Of a DNA stretch of 36,994 nt, positions 26,092-34,871 are shown in pieces (within the stretch, counting starts at the first letter, position 1; each line of letters opens with the position of its first letter). A program made the position numbers and the translations under genes. Origin of the DNA: Deltaproteobacteria bacterium (GTDB lineage Bacteria > Desulfobacterota > DSM-4660 > Desulfatiglandales > HGW-15); the NCBI GenBank assembly GCA_016931115.1, contig JAFGFM010000147.1, positions 1 through 36,994 of the forward strand. The letters run 5' to 3'. The notes beneath the pieces were generated by a model, which saw nothing but the letters and a program-made list of their open reading frames with translations, ran no database searches and was not told the origin of the DNA.

Positions 26092-27393
26092 TCAAGGATT
26101 CTCAGGTGTTATAATCCTGTAGTTACCGCTCAGGTGCATAAGGCTGAAGAGGTAGAGCAACCCGTCATAATAGGGGTCAAAATATCCGTCTTCATAGGGC
26201 TCCAGCCTCCCATTCCAGACAGCATCCACAAATTTCCAGCTTTTTGCCTGAGTACCCATTAATGATGCGGCGGCAGAGGTCGCCACAAGCCCCAGTGAAT
26301 GCCTCAGTTTCTGAAAACCCCCGGCAGGCAGTATCCATTCTGGCAGGGTACCATCCATGTTGAATTGATCTTCAAAGGTATCCATACCCCTGCAATAGAG
26401 GAAGTTCTGTATGCGTTTTGCATAATCTTTCTGCCATTCCTTATCCTTTCCATACCATGAGTAGTCCATTACGATGTTCATTGGAACACGCCAGGAATCA
26501 TACCTGAAGGCAGGTGGAAAAAAGTTCTGTTTTGGTAATTCTCCACTGTAAAGGGTAACATCAGGATTAAGTCCTGTTTCAGGGTGACACACCTTGTGTA
26601 AAAATGAACGGGCCTTTTCCGCGCATTCCCTGTAAAACTTCTCATGACCATCCTTTGCATACTCTGCCCATATCTCAAAGAATGCAGGCAGGTAGTAGGA
26701 TGGATCAGTGAGGTCATACCTTTCTGATTCCGGTACAAAGCTTATCTGTTTGTGTTCAAGATTGATTATGTTGTTTATACCATCTGAACCATCTTTTGCC
26801 CACATGGCGTCAAGTATCCTTCTTGCCTCGCCATAATAATTGATACCTGCATCATTTCCCCATCTGTTTGAGGCAAAGAGCAGGGCTGTTACAAAGTAGA
26901 GTTCTCCATCTGACGCTGTCCCTTCTGAATTTTGTTTGCCTGTCTTTGGTTCCACTGACCATGCAAAGTAACCGTCACGCGGCCCGCCCTGGTGCTGCAT
27001 ATATTTTTTTGACCATCTCCATAAACGGTCAAATACTGCCTTTTTATTGAGCTGGACAGCTATCATCATGCCATATGAAAGCCCCTCTGTACGGGCATCC
27101 TTGTTTTTGATATCAGAGATATAGGCCATATCATCACCAATCTCAAAATAGACCCTGTTCGGTCCTTTAAACAGATCGTGGTATGCCTTTTCAAGTTTGG
27201 CATCTATATCCTCCTGTTTATAACCCGCCTCAAAAAAAAGATTACGGTACTTGCCGGTCTCCCATGCCCCTTTTTCCCATGGCTGCATAGGGCCACGGGG
27301 GTCTTTTATATCCTCTTTACAGTTGTCAGAGGGGAATGCTGTCAGGGTAAAAAAAATAGAAAATAGAATAATCAGGGATAGGGTTTTTTTCAT
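26092..27393 (-). CDS. Glycoside hydrolase family 8 enzyme (xylanase/oligoxylanase-like)
   Basis: A 433-residue exported enzyme with a signal peptide (about 1-21). The GH8 fold shows in ARTEGLSYGMMIAVQL with general acid Glu103, GTASDGELYFVTALLFA with Asp162, and RYDSWRVPMNI with Asp299. The overall length and the WxWSxxYM, GYFAWS and PSYYLPAFFEIWA segments fit the branch that contains reducing-end xylose-releasing exo-oligoxylanases and xylanases. It would cleave beta-1,4 links in the periplasm or outside. It has no carbohydrate-binding module and no dockerin. The upstream methyltransferase stops 15 bases before it, and the sensor kinase lies downstream on the same strand. A CE15-like esterase gene 4.5 kb away fits a xylan role. 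The exact substrate is not fixed by the sequence. Confidence 0.92.
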   Translation of the reverse strand: MKKTLSLIILFSIFFTLTAFPSDNCKEDIKDPRGPMQPWEKGAWETGKYRNLFFEAGYKQEDIDAKLEKAYHDLFKGPNRVYFEIGDDMAYISDIKNKDARTEGLSYGMMIAVQLNKKAVFDRLWRWSKKYMQHQGGPRDGYFAWSVEPKTGKQNSEGTASDGELYFVTALLFASNRWGNDAGINYYGEARRILDAMWAKDGSDGINNIINLEHKQISFVPESERYDLTDPSYYLPAFFEIWAEYAKDGHEKFYRECAEKARSFLHKVCHPETGLNPDVTLYSGELPKQNFFPPAFRYDSWRVPMNIVMDYSWYGKDKEWQKDYAKRIQNFLYCRGMDTFEDQFNMDGTLPEWILPAGGFQKLRHSLGLVATSAAASLMGTQAKSWKFVDAVWNGRLEPYEDGYFDPYYDGLLYLFSLMHLSGNYRIITPENP

Positions 27394-27408
27394 GTAAGTT
27401 TTTCCTCC

Positions 27409-28131
27409 TTATTTTTTCCCGCCAAATATCGTAAAGATTCCATATTTATAATAGCAGTCTACATCTTTGAATCCGATCTCCTGAAGAGATTCGATCTGTG
27501 TGTTTAACCGATCGGGATTGTTATCAGTATTGTCCTTGTACCTGTTTATAATACCATCATACTCATGGCTATCAATCTTTAATGTCGCCTCCCTTTCAGT
27601 AATCCACTCTCTCCAGAGTTGCAGATACCATTTTTCAAGTGTCTCTGACGGAGAGAGGATTACATCCATATTCAGGAAATAGCCATCGGGATTCAGGTGT
27701 GAATATACGATTTTAAACAGCGATGTTTTTTCTTCCATTGTGAGGTGATGGGTTGCCATGGAGGATATGATGAGATCAAAATTACTCAGGATGACTCGCT
27801 TATTTAAGATATCCTGGAAGCTTGCACATAAAAAATGGCATTTATCATATCGCTTCAGTCTTTCCTTTGCCCTGATCAGCATATCATTAGAGCCATCTAA
27901 AAGGGTTGCCTTTAGCGCGCTGTCAACCCTTAAGAGTTCATATACAGCAATGCCATCACCACACCCGAGATCAAGCACCTGTCTTTCAGGTTTACCGAAT
28001 ATAAAATGCATATAAAAGGATTGCAGAATAGATAAAAGTCTTTTTCTCTCCACAATAATTATGTCTGCATTGTTTCTATATGCCTGTGTAAAATCGGGTT
28101 CTGACCATTTTGAATTACTGAATTCTGCCAT
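27409..28131 (-). CDS. Class I SAM-dependent methyltransferase
   Basis: A 240-residue soluble protein with the Rossmann-type motif I VLDLGCGDG (52-60), an acidic residue at the end of strand 2 (LLDGS, Asp79), a motif with CASFQD, and FDLIISSMATHHL (motif IV area) where a His pair sits at the active-site face, followed by LNPDGYFLNMDV. This is the usual layout of small-molecule methyltransferases. The substrate cannot be told. It lies between a ThDP enzyme gene (13 bases upstream) and the GH8 gene (15 bases downstream), so the three are probably one transcript, although no shared pathway is apparent. Confidence 0.88.
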   Translation of the reverse strand: MAEFSNSKWSEPDFTQAYRNNADIIIVERKRLLSILQSFYMHFIFGKPERQVLDLGCGDGIAVYELLRVDSALKATLLDGSNDMLIRAKERLKRYDKCHFLCASFQDILNKRVILSNFDLIISSMATHHLTMEEKTSLFKIVYSHLNPDGYFLNMDVILSPSETLEKWYLQLWREWITEREATLKIDSHEYDGIINRYKDNTDNNPDRLNTQIESLQEIGFKDVDCYYKYGIFTIFGGKK

Positions 28132-28144
28132 GTTGTTTCCTCTA

Positions 28145-29872
28145 TTATCCGCACACTACATTAAGACATGCCTGACGCTTTTCTTTGTTTACTGCTGCCA
28201 GGGCACGTTTTAAAGCACCTTCAAGATCTTCAGGCCTCTCCACCTTTTCGCCATACCCCCCGAATGCCGTGCATATCAGTTCATAGTCAGGTGAAGGCCT
28301 TAATTCAGTCAGCGGCATGCCAGAGTCCTTTGCTGCCCACCCATCCGGGTGTATGCCCTTTGTTGCCTGCCTTACCGCCTCCCATGACTGGTTGTTATAA
28401 ATAATTACCAGTATCGGAAGGTCATATGCCTTTGAAACATAATGACAGGCAGAGGGTACAGAAAACATATATGACCCGTCACCTACTGTGGTTATCACGG
28501 TTTTTTCTGGTGCAGCCATTTTCATGCCAAGTGCAGCCCCGACTGCCCAGCCAAGATACCCTGCATGAGAAACACCAAAATAGTGACCAGGAGAGATGTT
28601 TTTCTGCCAGATCATCTGATTATCATATTCATTCACAACTATTGTGTTGTTGTCAATAATACTATTTACACGGGATGAGACAAAACCCTGATTCAGAGGG
28701 GTGTCGCCCGATAAGTTTTCTGCTTTTGAATAAAGATCATGGAATAGGGCATCATGACTTTTTCTAAGTCTGTTTCTTCTATCCTCAAGTATAGTCTCTT
28801 TAATTTTATTAATGCCCGATAATTCCTTAATAATTCCTTTTAAAGTGATACACGGATCTCCGTTCAGCGTAATATCAGATGGATAACTCCTTACAGGGTA
28901 TTTACTGTATAAAGGGTCAATACCGATATTAACGATAAAGGCTGAATCATTCGGCTTTATTGAAGCCGGATACCAGGGCACATCACTTTCAAGGCATATT
29001 ACGAGGTCTACGTCTGATAGCAGCGGGTCAGGGGTAAATCCCTGGTGACAGTAATGAACAGCCGGGAAGTTCATATATTCAGGGTTAAATGAGATAACAC
29101 CTATACCGCCTGCCTCTGCAAGTTCAATAAGTGTTTCCACATGTTCAGCCCTTTTTCCGTATGAGGAGGTGATGATAATGGGGTTTTCCGAATTGTGAAT
29201 AAGTTCAGCCACCTTTTTTATCTTATCAGGGTCAGGGTAAAAGGTAGGCAAATCATATTTGAGCCTGCTGTTGAAACTCTTTTTATCAAAGGAGGAATAA
29301 AGCGCCTCTCTTGGAAGTGTCAGGTAGACTGGCCCACAAGGTTCGGAAAGCGCCATAACAAGCGCCCTGTCAATGACCTCCTCAAGCTGTGAAGGGAACC
29401 TGAGTTCATAATCCCAGTTTACAAATTCCCTTATCATGCCCGCCTGGTCATAACATTCCTGTGCCCAGTGAACAAATGATGAACGGGATGCAGGGTGTCC
29501 ATCCTCTGTAACAGGGGTCCTTCCTGCAAAAAAGAGCAGCGGGATTCTTGATCTCTTCCCGGTCATTATTGAACCAAGGGCATTTGCCGTGCCCACACCC
29601 ACATGCACCATTGCCGCCTGAATTTTGCCTGTGTAAAGATAATATCCCTGGGCCATACTCACAAGCGGTATCTCATGGGGCACAGTCACAGGGACTGGCA
29701 ATGTTTTACCCTCTGCCTTTCTTCTTGAAAAGGCATCTACAATACTTGCAAAATCAGTCCCTGCATTTCCAAAAAAGTATTCTATCCCTCTAAGCGCAAG
29801 TAGATCAAGAAATGCCTGTGCAGTGTTCTCGGCATTCACCTCGATCATGCTGTTTTCTTTTTTAAGACTCAT
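28145..29872 (-). CDS. Thiamine diphosphate-dependent enzyme, acetolactate synthase-like
   Basis: A 575-residue enzyme of the POX/acetolactate synthase family. The N-terminal pyrimidine-binding domain has the catalytic Glu67 in TVPHEIPLVSMAQGYY, the central domain follows, and the C-terminal pyrophosphate domain has GDGSYMF (464-470) and the metal-binding NN (493-494) typical of the ThDP motif. Members decarboxylate 2-oxo acids and join or release the resulting two-carbon unit. It is not obviously the IlvB of branched-chain synthesis: no small subunit gene is adjacent, and residues near the active site differ (for example HWAQECYDQAGMIREFVNWDYELR). Related proteins are often annotated only as ThDP-requiring enzymes. 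A second in-frame ATG at residue 9 is possible. Confidence 0.85.
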   Translation of the reverse strand: MSLKKENSMIEVNAENTAQAFLDLLALRGIEYFFGNAGTDFASIVDAFSRRKAEGKTLPVPVTVPHEIPLVSMAQGYYLYTGKIQAAMVHVGVGTANALGSIMTGKRSRIPLLFFAGRTPVTEDGHPASRSSFVHWAQECYDQAGMIREFVNWDYELRFPSQLEEVIDRALVMALSEPCGPVYLTLPREALYSSFDKKSFNSRLKYDLPTFYPDPDKIKKVAELIHNSENPIIITSSYGKRAEHVETLIELAEAGGIGVISFNPEYMNFPAVHYCHQGFTPDPLLSDVDLVICLESDVPWYPASIKPNDSAFIVNIGIDPLYSKYPVRSYPSDITLNGDPCITLKGIIKELSGINKIKETILEDRRNRLRKSHDALFHDLYSKAENLSGDTPLNQGFVSSRVNSIIDNNTIVVNEYDNQMIWQKNISPGHYFGVSHAGYLGWAVGAALGMKMAAPEKTVITTVGDGSYMFSVPSACHYVSKAYDLPILVIIYNNQSWEAVRQATKGIHPDGWAAKDSGMPLTELRPSPDYELICTAFGGYGEKVERPEDLEGALKRALAAVNKEKRQACLNVVCG

Positions 29873-29992
29873 TGTGATCCCATATAAATATCATAGGAAA
29901 AAGTTAATATTGATTGTAAATTGATAATCTATTATATACACCGGGTAAATGGAAACATCAAATCATTAACCATAATTAATCACCATGGTCAG

Positions 29993-31444
29993 ATGGAATT
30001 TATTCTAAGCACAGCCATATTCTATTATATTCTTATTACAGCAAATTTGATTATTACCCTTTTGTCTGCATGGCATGCCCTTCTGTACAAGCGTGACCCG
30101 AGGGCCTCACTGGGATGGCTTGCAGTCATATTCATGTTTCCTGTTTTCGGGTATATACTCTATTTTCTTTTCGGAATAAACCGCATTCGCACACGCGCGA
30201 GGATACTTACCGGTAAAATCCCTATAACCGGCTTTCTGCGCCTTGAACCTGTATCTGAGACAGTCAGATTGCCTCATTCCCTGGCTATCCTGCCGCAGGG
30301 GTGCGCTGAGATTGCCACCATAGCAGATTCAATAACCGGCATACCCCTTACATCAGGTAACCGGATAGATATCCTTCATAATGGGGATAATGCCTATCCT
30401 TTAATGCTTGATGCAATAGAAAATGCGGAAAGATCACTGTTTTTATCCACATATATTTTCAAGACCGATTCAACAGGAAGAGAATTTATTGAGAGGCTCT
30501 CAAAGGCAAAAGAAAGAGGTGTCGATGTAAAGGTAATCATTGACGGAATCGGTGAATACTATTCATTTCCATTTGCAGGGAGGCTGCTAAAAAAAAGGAG
30601 GATAGAATATGCCAGGTATATTCCCCCTGCGCTTTTTCCTCCATCCATACATATTAATCTGAGAAATCACCGTAAGATTCTTGTTGCAGATAGTAAGATC
30701 GCCTTTACAGGCGGTATAAACATAGGTTCATATAATCTTGTGAATGACCACGATAACAGAAAAAAGGTAATAGATGTACATTTCAGGATAGATGGGCCTG
30801 TTGTGTTGCAGATAGAAAAGGTCTTTATAGAAGACTGGAAATTTATAACAGGACAAGATATAGAGGCAGAACCTTATGAAGATGCATATAAAGAAGGCGC
30901 CAGATGTCGTGTTATCTCTGAAGGCCCTGATGAAGATTTTAACAAGCTTGCAACAATTATAACCGGGGCAATATCCTCAGCAAAAAAACGCATTATGATA
31001 ATGACGCCCTATTTCCTGCCAAATCGTGAGATGATCTCTGCGCTCCAGACGGCATCTCTTAAGGGTGTAGAGGTCTCTATCCTGCTTCCTGAAAAAAATA
31101 ATCTTCCATATGTGCACTGGGCAACAAGGAATATGCTCTGGGAACTTCTTATAAGGGGTGTAAAGGTCTATTACGAGCCACCCCCTTTTGTCCATACAAA
31201 GCTCTTTGTTGTTGATGACTCTTATGCCATGATCGGTACCGCAAATATGGACGCAAGAAGCCTCAGGCTCAATTTTGAACTGGCTGTTGAGGTATATGAC
31301 ATGGCGTTCACAGGTAAGATTTCAGGGCACATAATTGACAGGATTAAGGTATCAAGAGAGGCAACCCTTGCCGAGATGGACTCCCGCCCCCTTGCTGTCC
31401 GTACCCGGGATGCTATTGCCTGGCTCTTTTACCCGTATCTCTGA
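29993..31444 (+). CDS. Cardiolipin synthase-like phospholipase D family protein
   Basis: A 483-residue membrane protein. The ATG at 29993 was chosen over an upstream TTG (29921) because the homologous N-terminus begins there, just before two membrane helices (about 5-27 and 38-60) with the typical YKRDPRASLGWLAVIFMFPVFGYILYFLFG. Two HKD motifs are intact: HRK...D with His226, Lys228 and Asp233 (NHRKILVADSKIAFTGG) and His401, Lys403 and Asp408 (VHTKLFVVDDSYAMIGT). The length is close to E. coli Cls (486). It should join two phosphatidylglycerols, or PG and another lipid, at the inner membrane. It stands alone on the plus strand between two minus-strand groups. Confidence 0.94.
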   Translation: MEFILSTAIFYYILITANLIITLLSAWHALLYKRDPRASLGWLAVIFMFPVFGYILYFLFGINRIRTRARILTGKIPITGFLRLEPVSETVRLPHSLAILPQGCAEIATIADSITGIPLTSGNRIDILHNGDNAYPLMLDAIENAERSLFLSTYIFKTDSTGREFIERLSKAKERGVDVKVIIDGIGEYYSFPFAGRLLKKRRIEYARYIPPALFPPSIHINLRNHRKILVADSKIAFTGGINIGSYNLVNDHDNRKKVIDVHFRIDGPVVLQIEKVFIEDWKFITGQDIEAEPYEDAYKEGARCRVISEGPDEDFNKLATIITGAISSAKKRIMIMTPYFLPNREMISALQTASLKGVEVSILLPEKNNLPYVHWATRNMLWELLIRGVKVYYEPPPFVHTKLFVVDDSYAMIGTANMDARSLRLNFELAVEVYDMAFTGKISGHIIDRIKVSREATLAEMDSRPLAVRTRDAIAWLFYPYL

Positions 31445-31475
31445 TTTAGAAAAAAGGGATAGCAATAGCTAAAAC

Positions 31476-31850
31476 CTACCTGTTCGTAATGGCATTGATG
31501 ACTGCATCGGAAAGGGTCTTCATGTTTACAGGTTTAAGGACAATATCACATATGCCTATGGATTTTGCCTTTTTCTCTGAGACATTTTCATTGAATCCTG
31601 TACAGAGAATAATGGGGATGTTCTTACGTATAGAGATGATCCTGCCTGCCAGTATGTCTCCATTCATTTCGGGCATTGACATATCTGTAATAACCAGATC
31701 AAAATCATCAGGGGTATCACAGAACAGTTTAAACCCTTCAGAACTGCTGGTGCTTGTTACGGATTTATAACCCAGGATATCAAGCATCTCACTTATAAGC
31801 TTAACCAGTACAGGGTCATCATCTATTACCAGGATTTTTATACTGCGCAT
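31476..31850 (-). CDS. Stand-alone receiver-domain response regulator (CheY-like)
   Basis: A 124-residue single receiver domain. The acidic pocket is Asp10-Asp12 (LVIDDDP), the phospho-acceptor is Asp56 (ITDMSMPEMNG), the switch Thr lies in ILCTGF and the conserved Lys is at 106 (IVLKPVNM). There is no output domain, so it acts by binding a partner. Its ATG overlaps the stop of the CE15-like esterase gene by one base (TAATG), which indicates translational coupling. The partner kinase is not adjacent. The nearest orphan hybrid kinase that needs an output is at 21372, but such a link is speculative. Confidence 0.93.
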   Translation of the reverse strand: MRSIKILVIDDDPVLVKLISEMLDILGYKSVTSTSSSEGFKLFCDTPDDFDLVITDMSMPEMNGDILAGRIISIRKNIPIILCTGFNENVSEKKAKSIGICDIVLKPVNMKTLSDAVINAITNR

Positions 31851-33190
31851 TATCTTTTTCCTGAAAAATACCTTTCAGCAAATTCTATAAAATAGGGCCA
31901 GTTAGGGATGACTGTATGGCCGCCTTCATGCTGCCTGAATGCAATGTCACCCTTAATTAGTGATGTTTTTTCCGGGGGAAACTGGTCTGTTTCAAGGCCG
32001 TTTCTTCCGAGGAGTTCATATACCGGACTTGCATGAACACCCGAGAGAAACATACCCTTTGCATCAACCCATGTCCCTTCCTCAGTAGCAGAGCCGGCGC
32101 TTATAAAAATAGCTCTTGGCGCGCAGAGGGCTACAAGTTCATGGGCATCAACCGGCAGGTCATTGGCTGTGAGTGGGCCTGCATATTTAATAAAATTGGG
32201 GGCAAACCAGTGATATTCACCTGATGCGGCAAGGTTTTCAACCTGTTCACCGAAATTTCTCCTTAATATCTTGGCCCCGCCAGCCCCTGATGAACCTATA
32301 AAACCTATTGCAATGCGTGGTTCATAGGCCATTGATACAAGGGCGGCCTTTCCATATCTCGAAAGACCTTCAATAACAACTCTGGTTTCATCCACCTCAT
32401 CTATGGTCGCAAAATAGTCTATTGCGCGGCCAGCCCCCCATGCCCAGGCACGGAGCGCACCCCAGTCATCAGGTTTTCTTACGTTACCCTTATTGACAAG
32501 ACCAATAATACCTTTAGTGAGCCCGGCGCCTGAATCATCCTGTATACTTGTTGGCACAAGGATGGCATAACCCCATCCCTTTTTTAAAAGCTGTTCCTGC
32601 CAGGTGGGTTTTGGAGAATCAGGCATGTTGAAAAACATCGGGCCAATCCAGCCGAATTCTATTACTACAGGTATATTTTTTGCGTTCACAGGGGTGGTAA
32701 GTTTCATCTGAATATCAACAGTGATGGATGGATAGCTCGAATTATCCACATGGCCTTTCAGCTCTCTTTCTATTACTGGGATACCTTCAACTGTATTTGC
32801 CTTTTCTTCGACTATCTCCCATTTTACAGGGGGGATATTTACAGGCATCCTGCCGTATACCTCCCTGTCAAAAAGCTCAAACAGCTCTTTTTTGCGTTTT
32901 TCCCACTCTCCAGGGGTTGTCACCTTTGTGCCATCGTTAAAAAGCAGCGGGTCTGGCAGGGTTGTATAGGAGGTTGCCTTTGATTCATCACTGTTTGCCG
33001 CATTCGGGGCCTTTGGGTCACCCGAAGGGCCGGGCCTGATTTCTGATATACCAAGCATCTTCATCATCAGGGCATGATCCCTGGCATTTTCCTTTTGTAT
33101 GGCCTCCCAGTCTACCTTTGGCATCTGGGCAATTGTGTTTATTGAGATGAAAAGAAAAAGCATTGTCAGTATAATCTTGTTTTTATACAT
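31850..33190 (-). CDS. Exported CE15-like esterase (glucuronoyl esterase type)
   Basis: A 446-residue alpha/beta-hydrolase with a signal peptide (about 1-21). The nucleophile motif is EGLSRYGKAALVS with Ser277, matching the G-x-S-R-x-G-K of carbohydrate esterase family 15; an oxyanion Arg278 follows. Other family segments are GWGYAILVP, AWGAGRAIDYF, GSSGAGGAK and DAHELVALCAPRAIFISAGS, and the C-terminal His is probably His425 (QHEGGHTV). CE15 enzymes cut ester bonds between lignin alcohols and 4-O-methyl-glucuronoxylan; bacterial members also act on other glucuronate esters. The N-terminal 90 residues hold a Pro/Asn/Asp-rich linker. The stop overlaps a CheY-like gene. GH8 in the same window supports a glucuronoxylan role. 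Confidence 0.85.
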   Translation of the reverse strand: MYKNKIILTMLFLFISINTIAQMPKVDWEAIQKENARDHALMMKMLGISEIRPGPSGDPKAPNAANSDESKATSYTTLPDPLLFNDGTKVTTPGEWEKRKKELFELFDREVYGRMPVNIPPVKWEIVEEKANTVEGIPVIERELKGHVDNSSYPSITVDIQMKLTTPVNAKNIPVVIEFGWIGPMFFNMPDSPKPTWQEQLLKKGWGYAILVPTSIQDDSGAGLTKGIIGLVNKGNVRKPDDWGALRAWAWGAGRAIDYFATIDEVDETRVVIEGLSRYGKAALVSMAYEPRIAIGFIGSSGAGGAKILRRNFGEQVENLAASGEYHWFAPNFIKYAGPLTANDLPVDAHELVALCAPRAIFISAGSATEEGTWVDAKGMFLSGVHASPVYELLGRNGLETDQFPPEKTSLIKGDIAFRQHEGGHTVIPNWPYFIEFAERYFSGKR

Positions 33191-33257
33191 GGCTGATCCC
33201 CGGAAATTTTAAAGATTAATAATCGTTAGAACATATCAACACACTATTGCAAATTTC

Positions 33258-33285
33258 TTGACAAATTTCCATGAGAAATTAATAC
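33258..33285 (+). promoter_or_regulatory. Sigma-70-type promoter of the ThyX-like gene
   Basis: TTGACA (33258-33263), 16 bases, TAATAC (33280-33285), 58 bases before the start of the plus-strand gene and pointing at it. Its CTTGACAAATTT core resembles the one upstream of groES. Confidence 0.6.
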
Positions 33286-33343
33286 TTGCACCCTGTTTCC
33301 ACCATTATTTTTTTATCTTTTCCATTATAGAGGAGTTTTTGTA

Positions 33344-33904
33344 ATGCGTATTGATTATATCGAGATAAAAGCGACATGGCGTGAGGTTGCTGATGCTGCC
33401 AGGACAACTGTGGGTATGGAAAAGGGCCGTGGAGAACCTGGTGTAAAATGGCGACACAAGATGCTTCTTTGTGAACATTCCCCAATACGCCAGCTGATTA
33501 TAAAGTGGAAATGGGTTGATCTGCAGTACTGGGTAAGCGTTCACTTTGTCAGGCATAAGATAGGCATAGAGCACTTTGTAAGCACACAGCGAAGCGACCG
33601 GACAGGTGTTAACAGGGATGAATTACCTCAGTCTCAGATGGTAACGCATGAGTGCATAGCCAATGCACAGGCAATAATAAATATCTCAAGAAAAAGATTG
33701 TGCGCCCAGGCATCACGTGAAACAAACAAGGCGTGGAAACTGTTACTGGATGCCGTTAAAAAGGAGTTGCCCGAACTATATAATGTTTGTGTGCCTGAAT
33801 GCATATACCGCGGTTTCTGCCCGGAACTTAATTCCTGCGGCTGGGCCGCGACAGATGCCTTTGCTGAGAAGCTTAAACAATACAGAGAAGTCTCTTTTGA
33901 CTAA
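33344..33904 (+). CDS. Divergent ThyX-like protein
   Basis: A 186-residue protein. Its middle follows the flavin-dependent thymidylate synthase pattern: LLCEHSPIRQLI (42-52), then a strand leading to VHFVRHKIGIEHFVSTQRSD (66-85), which lines up with the ThyX signature R-H-R-x-x-S-x-N-E-x-S-x-R but keeps only part of it. Then comes an alpha-helical region NAQAIINISRKRLCAQAS. Four cysteines at 149, 153, 159 and 165 (CVPECIYRGFCPELNSC) could bind a metal. Known ThyX makes dTMP from dUMP with FAD and methylene-tetrahydrofolate; loss of signature residues makes that doubtful here. GAGGAG precedes the ATG. A homocysteine methyltransferase gene follows by 35 bases, so both may touch one-carbon metabolism. 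The family call is tentative. Confidence 0.6.
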   Translation: MRIDYIEIKATWREVADAARTTVGMEKGRGEPGVKWRHKMLLCEHSPIRQLIIKWKWVDLQYWVSVHFVRHKIGIEHFVSTQRSDRTGVNRDELPQSQMVTHECIANAQAIINISRKRLCAQASRETNKAWKLLLDAVKKELPELYNVCVPECIYRGFCPELNSCGWAATDAFAEKLKQYREVSFD

Positions 33905-33939
33905 AGTCATTCCAACCTTAAATAGATGGAGACAATCAT

Positions 33940-34824
33940 ATGAAATCACCTTTTTCCGAGATAAAGAAGGGCCATATCCTGATTTCAGACGGGGCATGGG
34001 GCACAGAGCTTCATAAACGGGGGCTGAAGCCGGGGGAATGCCCTGAAAACTGGAATCTGACACACCATGATGATGTGTATGCAATTGCAAAGGGCTATAT
34101 AGATGCAGGCTCTGACATCATTTTAACCAACAGCTTCGGGGCCAATCCGATTAAGCTTAAAAATTATAATCTTGAAGAAAAGGTCGTAGAGTTAAACAGG
34201 GCTGCTGCAATGATATCAAGGGAGGCAGCTGGTGACACCCATTTTGTCTTTGGATCAATGGGGCCCACCGGTTTAATGCTGTGTACTGGCGATGGTTCTG
34301 AAGATGAGGTATATGAAGGTTACTGCATACAGGCAAAGGCGCTGGCAGAAGGGGGCGTTGATGCACTCTGCATAGAAACGATGTCTGATCCTGTAGAGGC
34401 AAGCCTTGCAATCAAGGCTGCAAAGGCATCAACAAGTTGTGAAGTTGCCTGTACATTTGTTTTTAATAAATCGCTATCAGGGGATTTTCACACAATGATG
34501 GGGCTTTCTGTTGATGATGCCATGAATATTGCCAGGGGGGCAGGAGCAGATATTATAGGCTCCAACTGCGGTAACGGCATAGATGGCATGGTTGAAATTG
34601 TTGGACTGATCAGAAAACAAGATAATTCTACCCCAATCCTGGTTCAGGCCAACGCAGGCCTTCCAATTTTCAAGGATGGAGAAACCATTTTCAGGGAAAC
34701 ACCTGAGCAGATGGCTGGAAAGGCGGCTGACCTTATAAATGCAGGGGCAAACATTATAGGTGGTTGCTGCGGAACCAACTCTGAGCATATCAGGGCGCTG
34801 GCAAAGGCTGTCAGAAAGATTTGA
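33940..34824 (+). CDS. Homocysteine S-methyltransferase domain protein
   Basis: A 294-residue TIM-barrel protein equal to the N-terminal homocysteine-binding domain of MetH. It has DGAWGTELHKRGL (17-29), NSFGANPIKL, GSMGPTG (105-111), IETMSDP and the three zinc cysteines Cys210 (GSNCGNG), Cys276 and Cys277 (GGCCGT). The zinc activates homocysteine thiol for methyl transfer. There is no folate, B12 or reactivation domain, so either the methyl donor is delivered by a separate corrinoid protein or it uses another donor such as S-methylmethionine. A corrinoid adenosyltransferase gene lies 1.7 kb away. GGAGA precedes the ATG. It is probably co-transcribed with the ThyX-like gene. Confidence 0.9.
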   Translation: MKSPFSEIKKGHILISDGAWGTELHKRGLKPGECPENWNLTHHDDVYAIAKGYIDAGSDIILTNSFGANPIKLKNYNLEEKVVELNRAAAMISREAAGDTHFVFGSMGPTGLMLCTGDGSEDEVYEGYCIQAKALAEGGVDALCIETMSDPVEASLAIKAAKASTSCEVACTFVFNKSLSGDFHTMMGLSVDDAMNIARGAGADIIGSNCGNGIDGMVEIVGLIRKQDNSTPILVQANAGLPIFKDGETIFRETPEQMAGKAADLINAGANIIGGCCGTNSEHIRALAKAVRKI

Positions 34825-34871
34825 TGATTGGCATGGAAAGAGATCGGAGACAATATCGGTTGAAAAGTTCG

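Noticed and set aside
33344-34824. A prophage or phage remnant suggested by the ThyX-like gene
   Set aside because: No integrase, structural or lysis gene is nearby, and the neighbours are ordinary metabolic genes with similar composition.
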